This document shows, piece after piece, positions 17,963-26,638 of a stretch of 64,000 bases of DNA (its first letter is position 1; the number at the start of each line of letters is the position of its first letter). Both the position numbers and the translations under genes were made by a program. Source of the stretch: Rhodospirillales bacterium (lineage in GTDB: Bacteria > Pseudomonadota > Alphaproteobacteria > Rhodospirillales > Defluviicoccaceae); assembly GCA_016712595.1 (NCBI GenBank), contig JADJQT010000002.1, positions 992,001 to 1,056,000 on the forward strand. Direction: 5' to 3'. The notes below the pieces were generated by a model that did not search any database, was not told where the DNA came from, and worked only from the letters and a program-made list of their open reading frames with translations.

Positions 17963-19108
17963 ATGAATACTGTTACCGACGCCTTGAAATCGCCGATCGG
18001 GAAATCTCCGGTCGGCGCCGACACCGGCCACCCCGATGGCCATGGCGCCAAGCGCGCTCCCGTTCGCAACGGTGGGCGCCAGCGGATAAAATCCGCGATC
18101 GACCGCGCGTCCGGCTACCTCGACATCCTCGGGCTCGCCTGGGTGGCGCCGATCGCGCGCTTGTCGACCGGCGAGAACCCGCGCGAACAGCTCAAGCAGA
18201 TCTGGCGTCTTTTGGGCGTACCGCTCGCGGCGATCGTCATCTTCCTTGTCCTGTGGGGATGGATCGCGCCGACGGTGCAGACTAGCCTCGGCGCCATTCC
18301 CGGCCCGGCACAGGTGTGGTCGGAGGCGCGGGCTCTCTACGCCGACCACGTCGCCGAGAAGGCCAAGGCGGCGGCGTTCTACGAGCGGCAGGAGCAGCGC
18401 AATGCCGAGCGCCTCGCCGAGGATGCCGGCGCGAGCGTGAAGATCCGCAAGTACACCGGAAAGCCGACGTACATCGATCAGATCGTCACTAGCCTGATCA
18501 CGGTCTTCACCGGCTTCGTCTTCGCCACCCTCATCGCGGTGCCGTTGGGAATCCTCTGCGGCCTCTCGCCGTTGGTCAACGCCGCGCTCAACCCGTTGAT
18601 CCAGGTGTTCAAGCCGGTCTCGCCGCTGGCGTGGCTGCCAATCGTAACCATGGTCGTCAGCGCCGTTTATGCCGGCTCCGATCAGATGTTCGAGAAGTCG
18701 TTCCTGAATTCGGCGATCACGGTCACCCTGTGCTCGTTGTGGCCGACGCTGATCAACACCGCCGTCGGCGTGGCCTCGATCGACAAGGACCTGATGAACG
18801 TCGGCCGCGTCCTGCAGCTGCGCTGGTGGACGAAGGTGCGCAAGCTCGTGCTGCCGTCGGCGCTGCCATACATCTTCACCGGCCTGAGGCTGTCGCTCGG
18901 CGTCGGCTGGATGGTGCTGATCGCGGCCGAGATGCTGGCGCAGAACCCCGGCCTCGGCAAGTTCGTCTGGGACGAGTTCCAGAACGGCTCATCGGCCTCG
19001 CTCGCCCGCATTATGGTCGCGGTCTTCACCATCGGCATCATCGGCTTCCTGCTCGACCGGGTCATGCTGGCGATGCAGGCCGCCGTTACCCACAGCGCGA
19101 CGCGCTAG
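17963..19108 (+). CDS. nrtB: Nitrate ABC transporter, permease
   Basis: This 381-residue inner-membrane permease has a long polar N-terminus, a membrane segment near residue 85 (LAAIVIFLVLWGWI), and a binding-protein-dependent transport domain from about 180. The conserved EAA-type loop is recognisable as TLINTAVGVASIDKDLMNVG followed by VLPSALPYIFTGLRLSLGVG. Two stretches of Ala/Glu/Arg-rich sequence near 120-150 form a predicted helical insert in the periplasmic loop. It follows nrtA by 53 bases and precedes the fused ATPase gene. Confidence 0.92.
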   Translation: MNTVTDALKSPIGKSPVGADTGHPDGHGAKRAPVRNGGRQRIKSAIDRASGYLDILGLAWVAPIARLSTGENPREQLKQIWRLLGVPLAAIVIFLVLWGWIAPTVQTSLGAIPGPAQVWSEARALYADHVAEKAKAAAFYERQEQRNAERLAEDAGASVKIRKYTGKPTYIDQIVTSLITVFTGFVFATLIAVPLGILCGLSPLVNAALNPLIQVFKPVSPLAWLPIVTMVVSAVYAGSDQMFEKSFLNSAITVTLCSLWPTLINTAVGVASIDKDLMNVGRVLQLRWWTKVRKLVLPSALPYIFTGLRLSLGVGWMVLIAAEMLAQNPGLGKFVWDEFQNGSSASLARIMVAVFTIGIIGFLLDRVMLAMQAAVTHSATR

Positions 19109-19127
19109 GCGAGGGGAGGTCTTGTCA

Positions 19128-20837
19128 ATGGCGTTCCTCGAACTTCGTGGCCTGAGCAAGTCGTATGGGACCGGCGCTTCGCGCATCGACGTGCTGAACG
19201 ACATCGACCTTGCGATCGACCGGGGTGAGTTCCTTGCCATCGTGGGCTTTTCCGGCTCTGGCAAGACGACACTGGTCTCGGCGATCGCTGGCCTAATCGC
19301 GCCCGATGCCGGGCAGATTCTTGTCGAGGGCAAGCCGGTCACCGGTCCCGGACCCGACCGCGGGGTCGTCTTCCAGAACTACTCGCTGATGCCGTGGCTG
19401 AGTGTCTACGGCAACGTCGCGCTTGCCGTCGATACCGTCTTCGCGCGCTGGCCCAAGGATCGCCGCGACGCGCATATCCGTAAGTATATCGGCATGGTCG
19501 GACTGTCTCACGCCATCGACCGGCGCCCGGCCGAGCTGTCGGGCGGCATGCGCCAGAGGGTAGCGGTCGCCCGTGCGCTGGCCATGGGTCCGGAGATCCT
19601 TTTGCTCGACGAGCCGCTGTCCGCCCTTGACGCGCTCACCCGCGCCAAGCTGCAGGATGAGATCGAGGGCATCTGGGAGCGCGAGCGCAAGACCGTCGTG
19701 CTGATCACCAACGACGTCGACGAGGCCATCCTGCTCGCCGACCGGATCATCCCGCTCAATCCCGGCCCGCGGGCAACCTTGGGGCCGACCTTCCAGGTGC
19801 CGCTGGAGCGTCCACGCGACCGCACGGCGATGAACCATTCCCAAGCCTATAAGAGCTTGCGCAAGCAGATCACCGAATACCTGATGTCCGCCGGGGGCGG
19901 TCACGGGGCCAAGCACGATGAAACGCTCAAGGCCCCGAGCGTGGTGCCGATCACCGTCGGCGGTCCGCCGCCGAAGGCCTATCGCGAGCGCGCCGGTAGT
20001 CCGATCCATGCGCGCTACGTCGAGTTTCACAAGGTCGCCAAGGTCTTTCCGACACCGAAGGGGCCGCTGACCGTGGTCGAGGACTTCACTCTCGCCATGC
20101 GCAAGGGTGAGTTCGTCTCGCTGATCGGCCATTCTGGTTGCGGCAAATCCACCGTCCTGTCGATGGCGGCGGGCCTGAGCGAGGTCAGCGGCGGCGGCAT
20201 CGTACTCGACGGCCGTGAGATCGATGCCGCGGGACCCGACCGCGGCGTCGTCTTCCAGGCACCCAGCCTGTTTCCCTGGCTCACCGCGGGACAAAACGTC
20301 GCGCTCGGCGTCGATCGCGTCTATCCCCACGTCGACCGGGCGGAACGCGAGGACATCGTTGCTTACTACCTCGATCGTGTCGGCCTCGGCGATTCCATGA
20401 CCAAGCGCGCGTCCGAGCTTTCGAACGGCATGAAGCAACGGGTCGGCATCGCCCGCGCGTTCGCCCTGTCGCCGAAGCTCCTTTTGCTCGACGAGCCGTT
20501 CGGCATGCTCGATTCACTCACCCGCTGGGAGCTGCAGGACGTGCTGATGGAGGTGTGGTCGCGCACCCAGGTTACCGCCGTGTGCGTGACCCACGACGTC
20601 GACGAAGCGATCTTGCTGGCCGACCGGGTGGTGATGATGACCAACGGTCCGAACGCGCGGATCGGCAGCATCATGGAGGTCGACATTCCCCGGCCGCGGA
20701 CGCGGAGCGCGCTCCTCGAGCACCCGGACTACTACCGGTACCGGGAGGCGCTGCTGACCTTCCTCGAGGAATACGAAACCGCGGCTCCCGCAGCCGGCGC
20801 CGGCAAGGCCGCCGCCAAGTCGCGAAAGGCGGCCTGA
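19128..20837 (+). CDS. nrtCD: Nitrate ABC transporter, fused tandem ATPases
   Basis: This 569-residue protein contains two complete ABC nucleotide-binding domains. Domain 1 (about 1-235) has Walker A GFSGSGKTT, signature LSGGMRQRVAVARAL and Walker B ILLLDEPLSALD. Domain 2 (about 290-545) has Walker A GHSGCGKSTVLS, signature LSNGMKQRVGIARAF and Walker B LLLLDEPFGMLD. In cyanobacteria these are separate NrtC and NrtD, and NrtC carries an extra binding-protein domain. Here the two ATPases are fused by a 55-residue linker and that extra domain is absent. ATG 19128 follows a strong GAGGGGAGG site at 19111-19119. It energises nitrate uptake from the cytosolic face. Confidence 0.92.
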   Translation: MAFLELRGLSKSYGTGASRIDVLNDIDLAIDRGEFLAIVGFSGSGKTTLVSAIAGLIAPDAGQILVEGKPVTGPGPDRGVVFQNYSLMPWLSVYGNVALAVDTVFARWPKDRRDAHIRKYIGMVGLSHAIDRRPAELSGGMRQRVAVARALAMGPEILLLDEPLSALDALTRAKLQDEIEGIWERERKTVVLITNDVDEAILLADRIIPLNPGPRATLGPTFQVPLERPRDRTAMNHSQAYKSLRKQITEYLMSAGGGHGAKHDETLKAPSVVPITVGGPPPKAYRERAGSPIHARYVEFHKVAKVFPTPKGPLTVVEDFTLAMRKGEFVSLIGHSGCGKSTVLSMAAGLSEVSGGGIVLDGREIDAAGPDRGVVFQAPSLFPWLTAGQNVALGVDRVYPHVDRAEREDIVAYYLDRVGLGDSMTKRASELSNGMKQRVGIARAFALSPKLLLLDEPFGMLDSLTRWELQDVLMEVWSRTQVTAVCVTHDVDEAILLADRVVMMTNGPNARIGSIMEVDIPRPRTRSALLEHPDYYRYREALLTFLEEYETAAPAAGAGKAAAKSRKAA

Positions 20838-20840
20838 GCC

Positions 20841-21878
20841 ATGGGAGCACAGAGTGTCCGGGCTTTCGGCGGCGAACAGGGCGGCGGCGTGAGCGCAGAC
20901 CCGCCTTTGACGCCGGCGAACCCCGCCGTGCCGGATCTGCCGAAACAGCCGTTCATCCGCGCAACCGAAATCTGGGTGCCGAGCGGCAATGGCCGACAGC
21001 TCGAACTCGCCTCGGGACTGTACGGCCCGCTCGCCCAGTTCGAAGCGGTCAGCAGGCAGACCCGTTTCGATCACAACGAGGGCCTTCCGGGCAAGGCGTG
21101 GGCCGCGGGCTACCCGATCGTGCTGAAGGATCTGACCCACTCGTACTTCAAGCGCGGCGCGGCGGCGAGCGCCGTAGGGCTGACCTGCGCGCTCGCGGTG
21201 CCGATCTTCGCCGGCGAGATCTTGAACGCCGTGATCGTGCTGTTCTGCGGGGATGACCGAGAGCACGTCGGCGCGATCGAACTGTGGCATTCGCCGCCGG
21301 ACTCGGCGGAGATGGGACTGGTCGACGGTTACTACGGCACCGCCGAAGTGTTCGAATGGCAGTCTCGCCACGTCAAGTTCACGCGCGGCTCCGGCTTGCC
21401 TGGCCAGGTCTGGGACACCGGGATGCCGGCGATCATGGAAGATCTCGGCCGGTCGCGGCGCTTCCTTCGCTGGGAGGATGCAAGGCGGACCGGCATTAAT
21501 CGCGGAGTGGGGATTCCCTGCGGCCGTGATGGCGCAGGGTCGTGGGTCCTGACCTTCCTGTCCGCACTCGGCACGCCGATCGCGCGAAGATTCGAAGCCT
21601 GGGTGCCGGACACCGAGCGCGGCGTGCTGATGTTCTACGGCGGCTATTGCGAGCATGGCGCCGATCTCGCGGCGACGTACGCCGGTGCCAGCGTGCCGCG
21701 AGGCGCCGGCACCCTGGGTCTCGTCTGGTGCAGCGGACGGCCGGCCATCGCCACCGATCTGTCCGGCGAGCCGGACATCATCGGCGCGTCGACCGGTGCC
21801 GCAGGACTGACAACCATGGTCTGCCTGCCGGTGTTCGCCGAGGGGGCGCCGAGGGCGCTCGTCGCCTGGTACCTCTAG
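20841..21878 (+). CDS. Three-GAF-repeat protein of unknown function
   Basis: This 345-residue soluble protein consists of three diverged GAF-like repeats (about 38-140, 147-255, 256-345). Each carries a version of the same motif: EGLPGKAWAAGYPIVLKDL, SGLPGQVWDTGMPAIMEDL, and GTLGLVWCSGRPAIATDL. Repeats 1 and 3 also have the strand pair VGLTCALAVPIFAGE / TTMVCLPVFAE. No output domain such as kinase, cyclase or DNA-binding is present. It starts three bases after nrtCD and sits inside the nitrate operon, so a sensory or scaffolding role for nitrogen oxides, redox or another ligand is plausible, but that is inference. I do not recognise a named family member. Confidence 0.7.
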   Translation: MGAQSVRAFGGEQGGGVSADPPLTPANPAVPDLPKQPFIRATEIWVPSGNGRQLELASGLYGPLAQFEAVSRQTRFDHNEGLPGKAWAAGYPIVLKDLTHSYFKRGAAASAVGLTCALAVPIFAGEILNAVIVLFCGDDREHVGAIELWHSPPDSAEMGLVDGYYGTAEVFEWQSRHVKFTRGSGLPGQVWDTGMPAIMEDLGRSRRFLRWEDARRTGINRGVGIPCGRDGAGSWVLTFLSALGTPIARRFEAWVPDTERGVLMFYGGYCEHGADLAATYAGASVPRGAGTLGLVWCSGRPAIATDLSGEPDIIGASTGAAGLTTMVCLPVFAEGAPRALVAWYL

Positions 21879-21945
21879 GAGCACAAGACAGCCGCGTCCG
21901 GCCGCAGACCCAGGACCCAGCGGTTTTGCAAGGGGAACGAGGAAG

Positions 21946-23160
21946 GTGGAGCGATTAGTTGTCATCGGTAACGGTATGGCCGGACTGCGGTTCGTCGAGG
22001 AACTGGTACTCCGCCACGCCGGCCGCTTCGCGATCACCGTTATCGGCAAGGAGAGAGAGCCCGCCTACAACCGCGTGCTGCTGTCCTCTCTGCTCGCGGG
22101 CGAGGTCACGGACGCGGACATCCGCATGCGCGAGCGGACGTGGTACGACGAGAACGCGGTCGATCTGGTCACCGGCGACGCGGTGATCGCGCTTGATGCC
22201 GGCACCCGCCGGCTCCGGCTTGAAAGTGGTCGTGAGCTCGGCTTCGAGCACGCCGTGCTGGCGACCGGATCGCAGCCGATCCGCCCGCCGATCGAGGGCA
22301 GTGATCTTCCGGGCGTCGTCACCTTCCGGGATCTCGCGGATATCGCGGCGATGCGTGCGGCTGGTCCCGGCGCCCGGGTCGTCGTCGTCGGCGGTGGGTT
22401 GCTCGGGATCGAGGCGGCTTACGGCCTCGCCCGCGCCGGGATGAAGGTGAGCCTGCTGCACCTGACCGACCGGCTGATGGAACGCCAGCTCGATGGCCGC
22501 GCGGCCGAGCTGCTGGCGGACGCCATCGAAGCCAAGGGCATCGCCGTCGTCCTGAAGGCCGAGACCGCGCGCATCGCCGGGGACGGCCGAGTTGAAGTGG
22601 TGACGCTGAAAGACGGCCGGGAGTTTGCGGCCGATATGGTCGTTTTCGCCATCGGTATCCGCCCGGAGACGGCGCTCGCGCGCATGGCCGGCCTCGCCTG
22701 CAACCGCGGGATCGTCGTCGACGACGGGCTGGCAACCTCGCTACCGGGGGCCTACGCCATCGGCGAATGTGCCGAGCATCGCGGGCAGGTCTACGGCCTG
22801 GTCGAGCCGGCCTACACTCAGGCCCGCGGCCTCGCCGAACGGCTGTGTGGCTGTGGCACGCGTTTCGAAGGCGCCGTGCTTGCCACCAATCTGAAGGTTT
22901 CCGGCGTTCACGTCTTTTCCGCCGGCGAGTTCCTCGGCGGCGCCGGCGCCGAGGACATCGTCTTCTGCGATCCCGGCCTGCAGACCTACAAGAAACTCGT
23001 CATCCGTCGCGATGAGGGCGAACAGCGTCTCGTCGGCGCGGTTCTGTTCGGCGATACCGCGGACGGGCTCTGGTACCTCGATCTCATCCGCAAGGGAACG
23101 CCGATCGCCAGCATGCGCGGCGATTTGATTTTCGGGCGTCAATTCATCGACGCCGCATGA
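21946..23160 (+). CDS. NAD(P)H/FAD oxidoreductase, NirB N-terminal-like
   Basis: This 404-residue flavoprotein starts at GTG 21946 (MERLVVIGNGMAGLRFVEEL) and has the two dinucleotide-binding folds of the pyridine-nucleotide disulfide reductase class: VVIGNGMAGLR for FAD and VVVVGGGLLGIEAAYGLARA for NAD(P). VLATGSQPIRPP and the second FAD motif YAIGECAEHRGQVYGLVEPA match the N-terminal half of assimilatory nitrite reductase NirB/NasB. The Fe-S and siroheme parts of NirB are missing; a separate nitrite reductase follows. It probably supplies electrons to NirA or NasA (inference). It overlaps the next gene by four bases. Confidence 0.85.
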   Translation: MERLVVIGNGMAGLRFVEELVLRHAGRFAITVIGKEREPAYNRVLLSSLLAGEVTDADIRMRERTWYDENAVDLVTGDAVIALDAGTRRLRLESGRELGFEHAVLATGSQPIRPPIEGSDLPGVVTFRDLADIAAMRAAGPGARVVVVGGGLLGIEAAYGLARAGMKVSLLHLTDRLMERQLDGRAAELLADAIEAKGIAVVLKAETARIAGDGRVEVVTLKDGREFAADMVVFAIGIRPETALARMAGLACNRGIVVDDGLATSLPGAYAIGECAEHRGQVYGLVEPAYTQARGLAERLCGCGTRFEGAVLATNLKVSGVHVFSAGEFLGGAGAEDIVFCDPGLQTYKKLVIRRDEGEQRLVGAVLFGDTADGLWYLDLIRKGTPIASMRGDLIFGRQFIDAA

Positions 23161-25022
23161 GGAAGACCATGACGACAAGCCAGGACTTTTCGCCGGAACA
23201 AAAGCGCTACCTGGAAGGATTCGTGAGCGGCGTGCAGACGGCCCGCGCCGCGCGCGGACTGAAGCCTTTCGGCGGCCAGAACGGCAACGGCTCTGCCGCC
23301 GGCGCACCCGCGGCACTGCTCTCGGCCAGGGCCGGGGAAGGGGTAGGAAGCGAGTCGTCCGGTCCGGACGACCCTCATCACCGCGCCCGGAACCGCTTCG
23401 TCGCCGAGGGCAAGAAGCTCGTCGCCGAGGAGACGGCGAAGCGCGACGAGCATCCGTTCGATATGTACGCGCGGATGAAGCGCGCGGCGCGCGAGGGCGT
23501 GTTTCCCAAGGGCGTCGATGTCTTTCGCTGGAAGTTTCATGGCCTGTTCTACGTTGCGCCGGCTCAGGATTCGTTCATGTGCCGGCTGCGTATCCCTAAC
23601 GGCATTCTTGCCGCTTGGCAGTTTCGCGGCGTCGCCGACCTCGCGGAGCGCTGTGGCGGCGGATTTGCCGACGTCACCACCCGGGCGAACCTGCAGATCC
23701 GCGAGATTCCGGCAAGCCAGGGGATCGCCGTCATCGAAACCCTGCAGGGGCTGGGCCTGACGTCGAAGGGTACGGGCGCGGACAACATCCGCAACGTCAC
23801 CGGCAGTCCGCTCGCCGGTATCGATCCCGATGAGCTCCTCGATACCCGCCCGCTCGCCCGTGAGTGGCACAACCACATCCTCAACGATCGTGCCCTCTAC
23901 GGGCTGCCGCGCAAGTTCAACGTCGCGTTCGACGGCGGCGGCCGGCTCGCCGTGCTGGAGGAGACCAACGACATCGGTTTTCAAGCGGTCGAAATCCGCG
24001 ATGGCGCCGACGGTGTGGCGGCGGGTCTCTCGCCCGGGGTCTGGTGCCGTCTCGTCCTCGGCGGAATTACCGGGCATGGCGATCTTGCCCGCGACGTGGG
24101 TGTGGTGTTGCGAGCCGAAGAGTGCTCCGAGGTCGCCGATGCGATTGTGCGCGTGTTCATCGATCACGGCGATCGCACCAACCGCAACAAGGCGCGGCTG
24201 AAATACCTACTCGACGCCTGGGGCTTTGAGAGGTTCATGGCCGAGGTCGAGACGCGGCTCGCCCGCACCCTTGTCCGTGTGCCGCTCGAGTGCTGTGCGC
24301 CGCGCCGTCCGGTCGATCGTCTCGCCCACGTTGGTGCGCATGGACAGAAGCAGGCGGGCCTCGCCTACCTCGGCGTCGTCCTGCCGGTTGGCCGGATGAC
24401 TGCGGCGCAGATGCGCGGGCTCGCTGAGGTTGCCGAGCGCTACGGTGACGGCGATCTTCGCCTGACCGTCTGGCAGAACCTGCTGATCTCGGGGATCGCC
24501 GAGGCACGATTGGCCGAGGCCGAGGCGGCGATCGAGGCCGTCGGGCTCGATTGGCGGGCCTCGAATATCCGCGCCGGGCTCGTCGCCTGCACCGGCAACG
24601 CCGGCTGCCGATTTTCCGCCTCCGATACCAAGCAGCACGCCCGCGATATCGCCGATCATCTCGACGGCCGCCTGACGGTCGATACGCCGCTCAACATTCA
24701 CCTGACCGGTTGCCACCACTCGTGCGCCCAGCACTACATCGGCGATATCGGCCTGCTCGGCGCCCGGGTCGCGACCGATCCTGAAGGCGAGGAGACGATC
24801 GAGGGCTATCACGTCTATCTCGGCGGCGGCTATGCCCAGGATGCCTCGATCGGCCGCGAGGTCCGCCGCGACGTTCCGGCCGAAGAGGTGCCGGCGTTGA
24901 TCGAGCGGTTGTTGCGCTTCTATCTCGCCCAGCGCGAGGGGCCGGAGGAGACCTTCAAGCATTTCACCGAACGCCTCGATATCGCTCGTCTCCAGGCATT
25001 GGCAGAGGAGAAGGTGGCATGA
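23157..25022 (+). CDS. nirA: Siroheme-[4Fe-4S] assimilatory nitrite reductase
   Basis: This 621-residue enzyme reduces nitrite to ammonium in six electron steps. It has two ferredoxin-type nitrite/sulfite reductase half domains (with GITGHGDLARDVGVVL in the first half) and the siroheme/Fe-S ligand cysteines: CTGNAGC near residues 477-483 and GCHHSC near 516-521. Nitrite rather than sulfite specificity is inferred from the operon and the N-terminal arrangement. An unusual feature is the N-terminal peptide FSPEQKRYLEGFVSG, which recurs in the next protein. ATG 23157 overlaps the upstream stop; an in-frame ATG at 23169 is an alternative. The residue pattern of the active site basic cluster looks intact. 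Confidence 0.9.
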   Translation: MRKTMTTSQDFSPEQKRYLEGFVSGVQTARAARGLKPFGGQNGNGSAAGAPAALLSARAGEGVGSESSGPDDPHHRARNRFVAEGKKLVAEETAKRDEHPFDMYARMKRAAREGVFPKGVDVFRWKFHGLFYVAPAQDSFMCRLRIPNGILAAWQFRGVADLAERCGGGFADVTTRANLQIREIPASQGIAVIETLQGLGLTSKGTGADNIRNVTGSPLAGIDPDELLDTRPLAREWHNHILNDRALYGLPRKFNVAFDGGGRLAVLEETNDIGFQAVEIRDGADGVAAGLSPGVWCRLVLGGITGHGDLARDVGVVLRAEECSEVADAIVRVFIDHGDRTNRNKARLKYLLDAWGFERFMAEVETRLARTLVRVPLECCAPRRPVDRLAHVGAHGQKQAGLAYLGVVLPVGRMTAAQMRGLAEVAERYGDGDLRLTVWQNLLISGIAEARLAEAEAAIEAVGLDWRASNIRAGLVACTGNAGCRFSASDTKQHARDIADHLDGRLTVDTPLNIHLTGCHHSCAQHYIGDIGLLGARVATDPEGEETIEGYHVYLGGGYAQDASIGREVRRDVPAEEVPALIERLLRFYLAQREGPEETFKHFTERLDIARLQALAEEKVA

Positions 25023-26638
25023 TGTGGTCGCCGATACTTCCCGAGAATGCGCCGTTCACCCCGGAACAGCGCGCGTGGCTGAACGGCTTTTTCGCCGGGC
25101 TGCTGAGCTACGACGGCGCTGGCGATGCGCCGGCGGCGATCCAGGGCGCGCCGGCCGGCGAAAGCGCAATCGGGGCCGATCCGCCCGCCGACGGCGACGA
25201 TGGCGAAGCGCCCTGGCATGACCAGACGATGGCGATGGCCGAGCGGATGACCCTCGCCGAGGGCCGGCCACTGCGCCGGCGGATGATGGCGGCGATGGCG
25301 CAGCAGGACTGCGGCCAGTGCGGCTATACCTGCGAGGACTATTCCAACGCCCTCTACCTGCGCGCGGAGTCCCGGTTGAACCTGTGCGTGCCGGGGGGCA
25401 AGGAGACTTCACGGGCGCTAAAGGCGCTCTATGCTGAAATGGTCGATCCGTCGGCATCGGCGTCGGCGCTGGGCGGCGCGGCCAAGGTGGCAGCGCCGGC
25501 GGCGCAGCCGGGCCGGTCGCGCGAAGCTCCGGTGATGGCGACATTTCTCGGTGCTCGGCTGCTCAACAAGGGGGGATCGGAAAAGGAAACGCGGCACGTC
25601 GAGTTCGACCTCGACGGCCTGGGACTGGACTACAAGCCGGGAGACAGTTTTGGTGTCGTGCCGAGCAATGATCCGGAACTGGTGGCGGCGCTCGTCGCGC
25701 GCCTCGGTGTCGATCCCGCCAGCGAGGCCGGCGACGGCAACGGCCACAGCCGCCGCCTCGATATTGCCCTGAGCCAGGATGTCGCGCTCGCGCCGGCACC
25801 GGACGCGCTGTTCGAGCTGCTGGCGACCTTGGCGACGGACGCAGACGAGCAGGCAAAGCTGCTGGCGATGGCACAAGGCGAGGACCCCGACGGCGACCTT
25901 GAAGTGCTTGACGTGCTCGCGGCCCTGGAAAAGTTTCCAGTGCTCACGCCGACCCCGCGGGCGCTGCTCGCCGCGCTCGATCCGTTGCAACCGCGGCTCT
26001 ATTCGATCTCCTCGAGTCCGACGGCGACGCCCGGCAAGCTGCACCTGACGGTCGATATCGTCCGCTGGCGCTCCGGCGAGCGCGAGCGCAAGGGCGTGGC
26101 GTCGACCTTTCTCGCCGAGCGGATCGCGCCGGGTGAGCGCCTGCCGGTCTACGTGCAGGCCTCCCACGGCTTCGCCTTGCCGGCTGATCCGGCAGCGCCG
26201 ATCATTATGGTCGGTCCCGGCACCGGCGTTGCTCCCTTCCGCTCGTTCCTGCACGAGCGCCGGGCGGTCGGGGCGACCGGCCGATCGTGGCTGTTCTTCG
26301 GCCACCAGCGCCGCGCGTGCGATTTCTTTTACGAAGATGAGTTCACCGAACTCGCGGCGGCGGGCACGCTGACGCGGCTGACGACGGCGTTCTCGCGCGA
26401 TCAGGCGCAGAAGGTCTACGTCCAGGACCGGATGATCGAAAACGGTGGCGAACTGTTTCGCTGGCTGCAGGACGGGGCATATTTCTACGTCTGCGGCGAT
26501 GCCAAGCGCATGGCAGCGGACGTCGAGCGCGCGTTGCATCAGGTACTCGCCACCCACGGCGCGATGGACGCGGACGGCGCCAAGGCCTACGTCGCCGATC
26601 TGATCAAGTCGAACCGATACCTCAAGGACGTCTATTGA
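25019..26638 (+). CDS. CysJ-like flavoprotein reductase with N-terminal Fe-S insert
   Basis: This 539-residue protein combines a short N-terminus (FTPEQRAWLNGFFAGLLS, residues 13-30), an Fe-S motif of the PF04060 type (C98, C101, C105 and C123, read as DCGQCGYTC then LCVPGG), and the FAD/NADP-binding half of sulfite reductase flavoprotein CysJ (from about 170; RLYSISSSPTA, GPGTGVAPFRSFLHERR, the C-terminal YVCGDAKRMAADV). The flavodoxin (FMN) domain of CysJ is absent, and the Fe-S segment may replace it as the electron relay. It probably passes NADPH electrons to the nitrite reductase encoded just upstream, with which it overlaps by four bases. It is not part of sulfur metabolism by context. 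Confidence 0.88.
   Translation: MMWSPILPENAPFTPEQRAWLNGFFAGLLSYDGAGDAPAAIQGAPAGESAIGADPPADGDDGEAPWHDQTMAMAERMTLAEGRPLRRRMMAAMAQQDCGQCGYTCEDYSNALYLRAESRLNLCVPGGKETSRALKALYAEMVDPSASASALGGAAKVAAPAAQPGRSREAPVMATFLGARLLNKGGSEKETRHVEFDLDGLGLDYKPGDSFGVVPSNDPELVAALVARLGVDPASEAGDGNGHSRRLDIALSQDVALAPAPDALFELLATLATDADEQAKLLAMAQGEDPDGDLEVLDVLAALEKFPVLTPTPRALLAALDPLQPRLYSISSSPTATPGKLHLTVDIVRWRSGERERKGVASTFLAERIAPGERLPVYVQASHGFALPADPAAPIIMVGPGTGVAPFRSFLHERRAVGATGRSWLFFGHQRRACDFFYEDEFTELAAAGTLTRLTTAFSRDQAQKVYVQDRMIENGGELFRWLQDGAYFYVCGDAKRMAADVERALHQVLATHGAMDADGAKAYVADLIKSNRYLKDVY

Noticed and set aside
20514..22049. A 511-residue reverse frame
   Set aside because: Antisense to nrtCD and the GAF gene; composition shadow.
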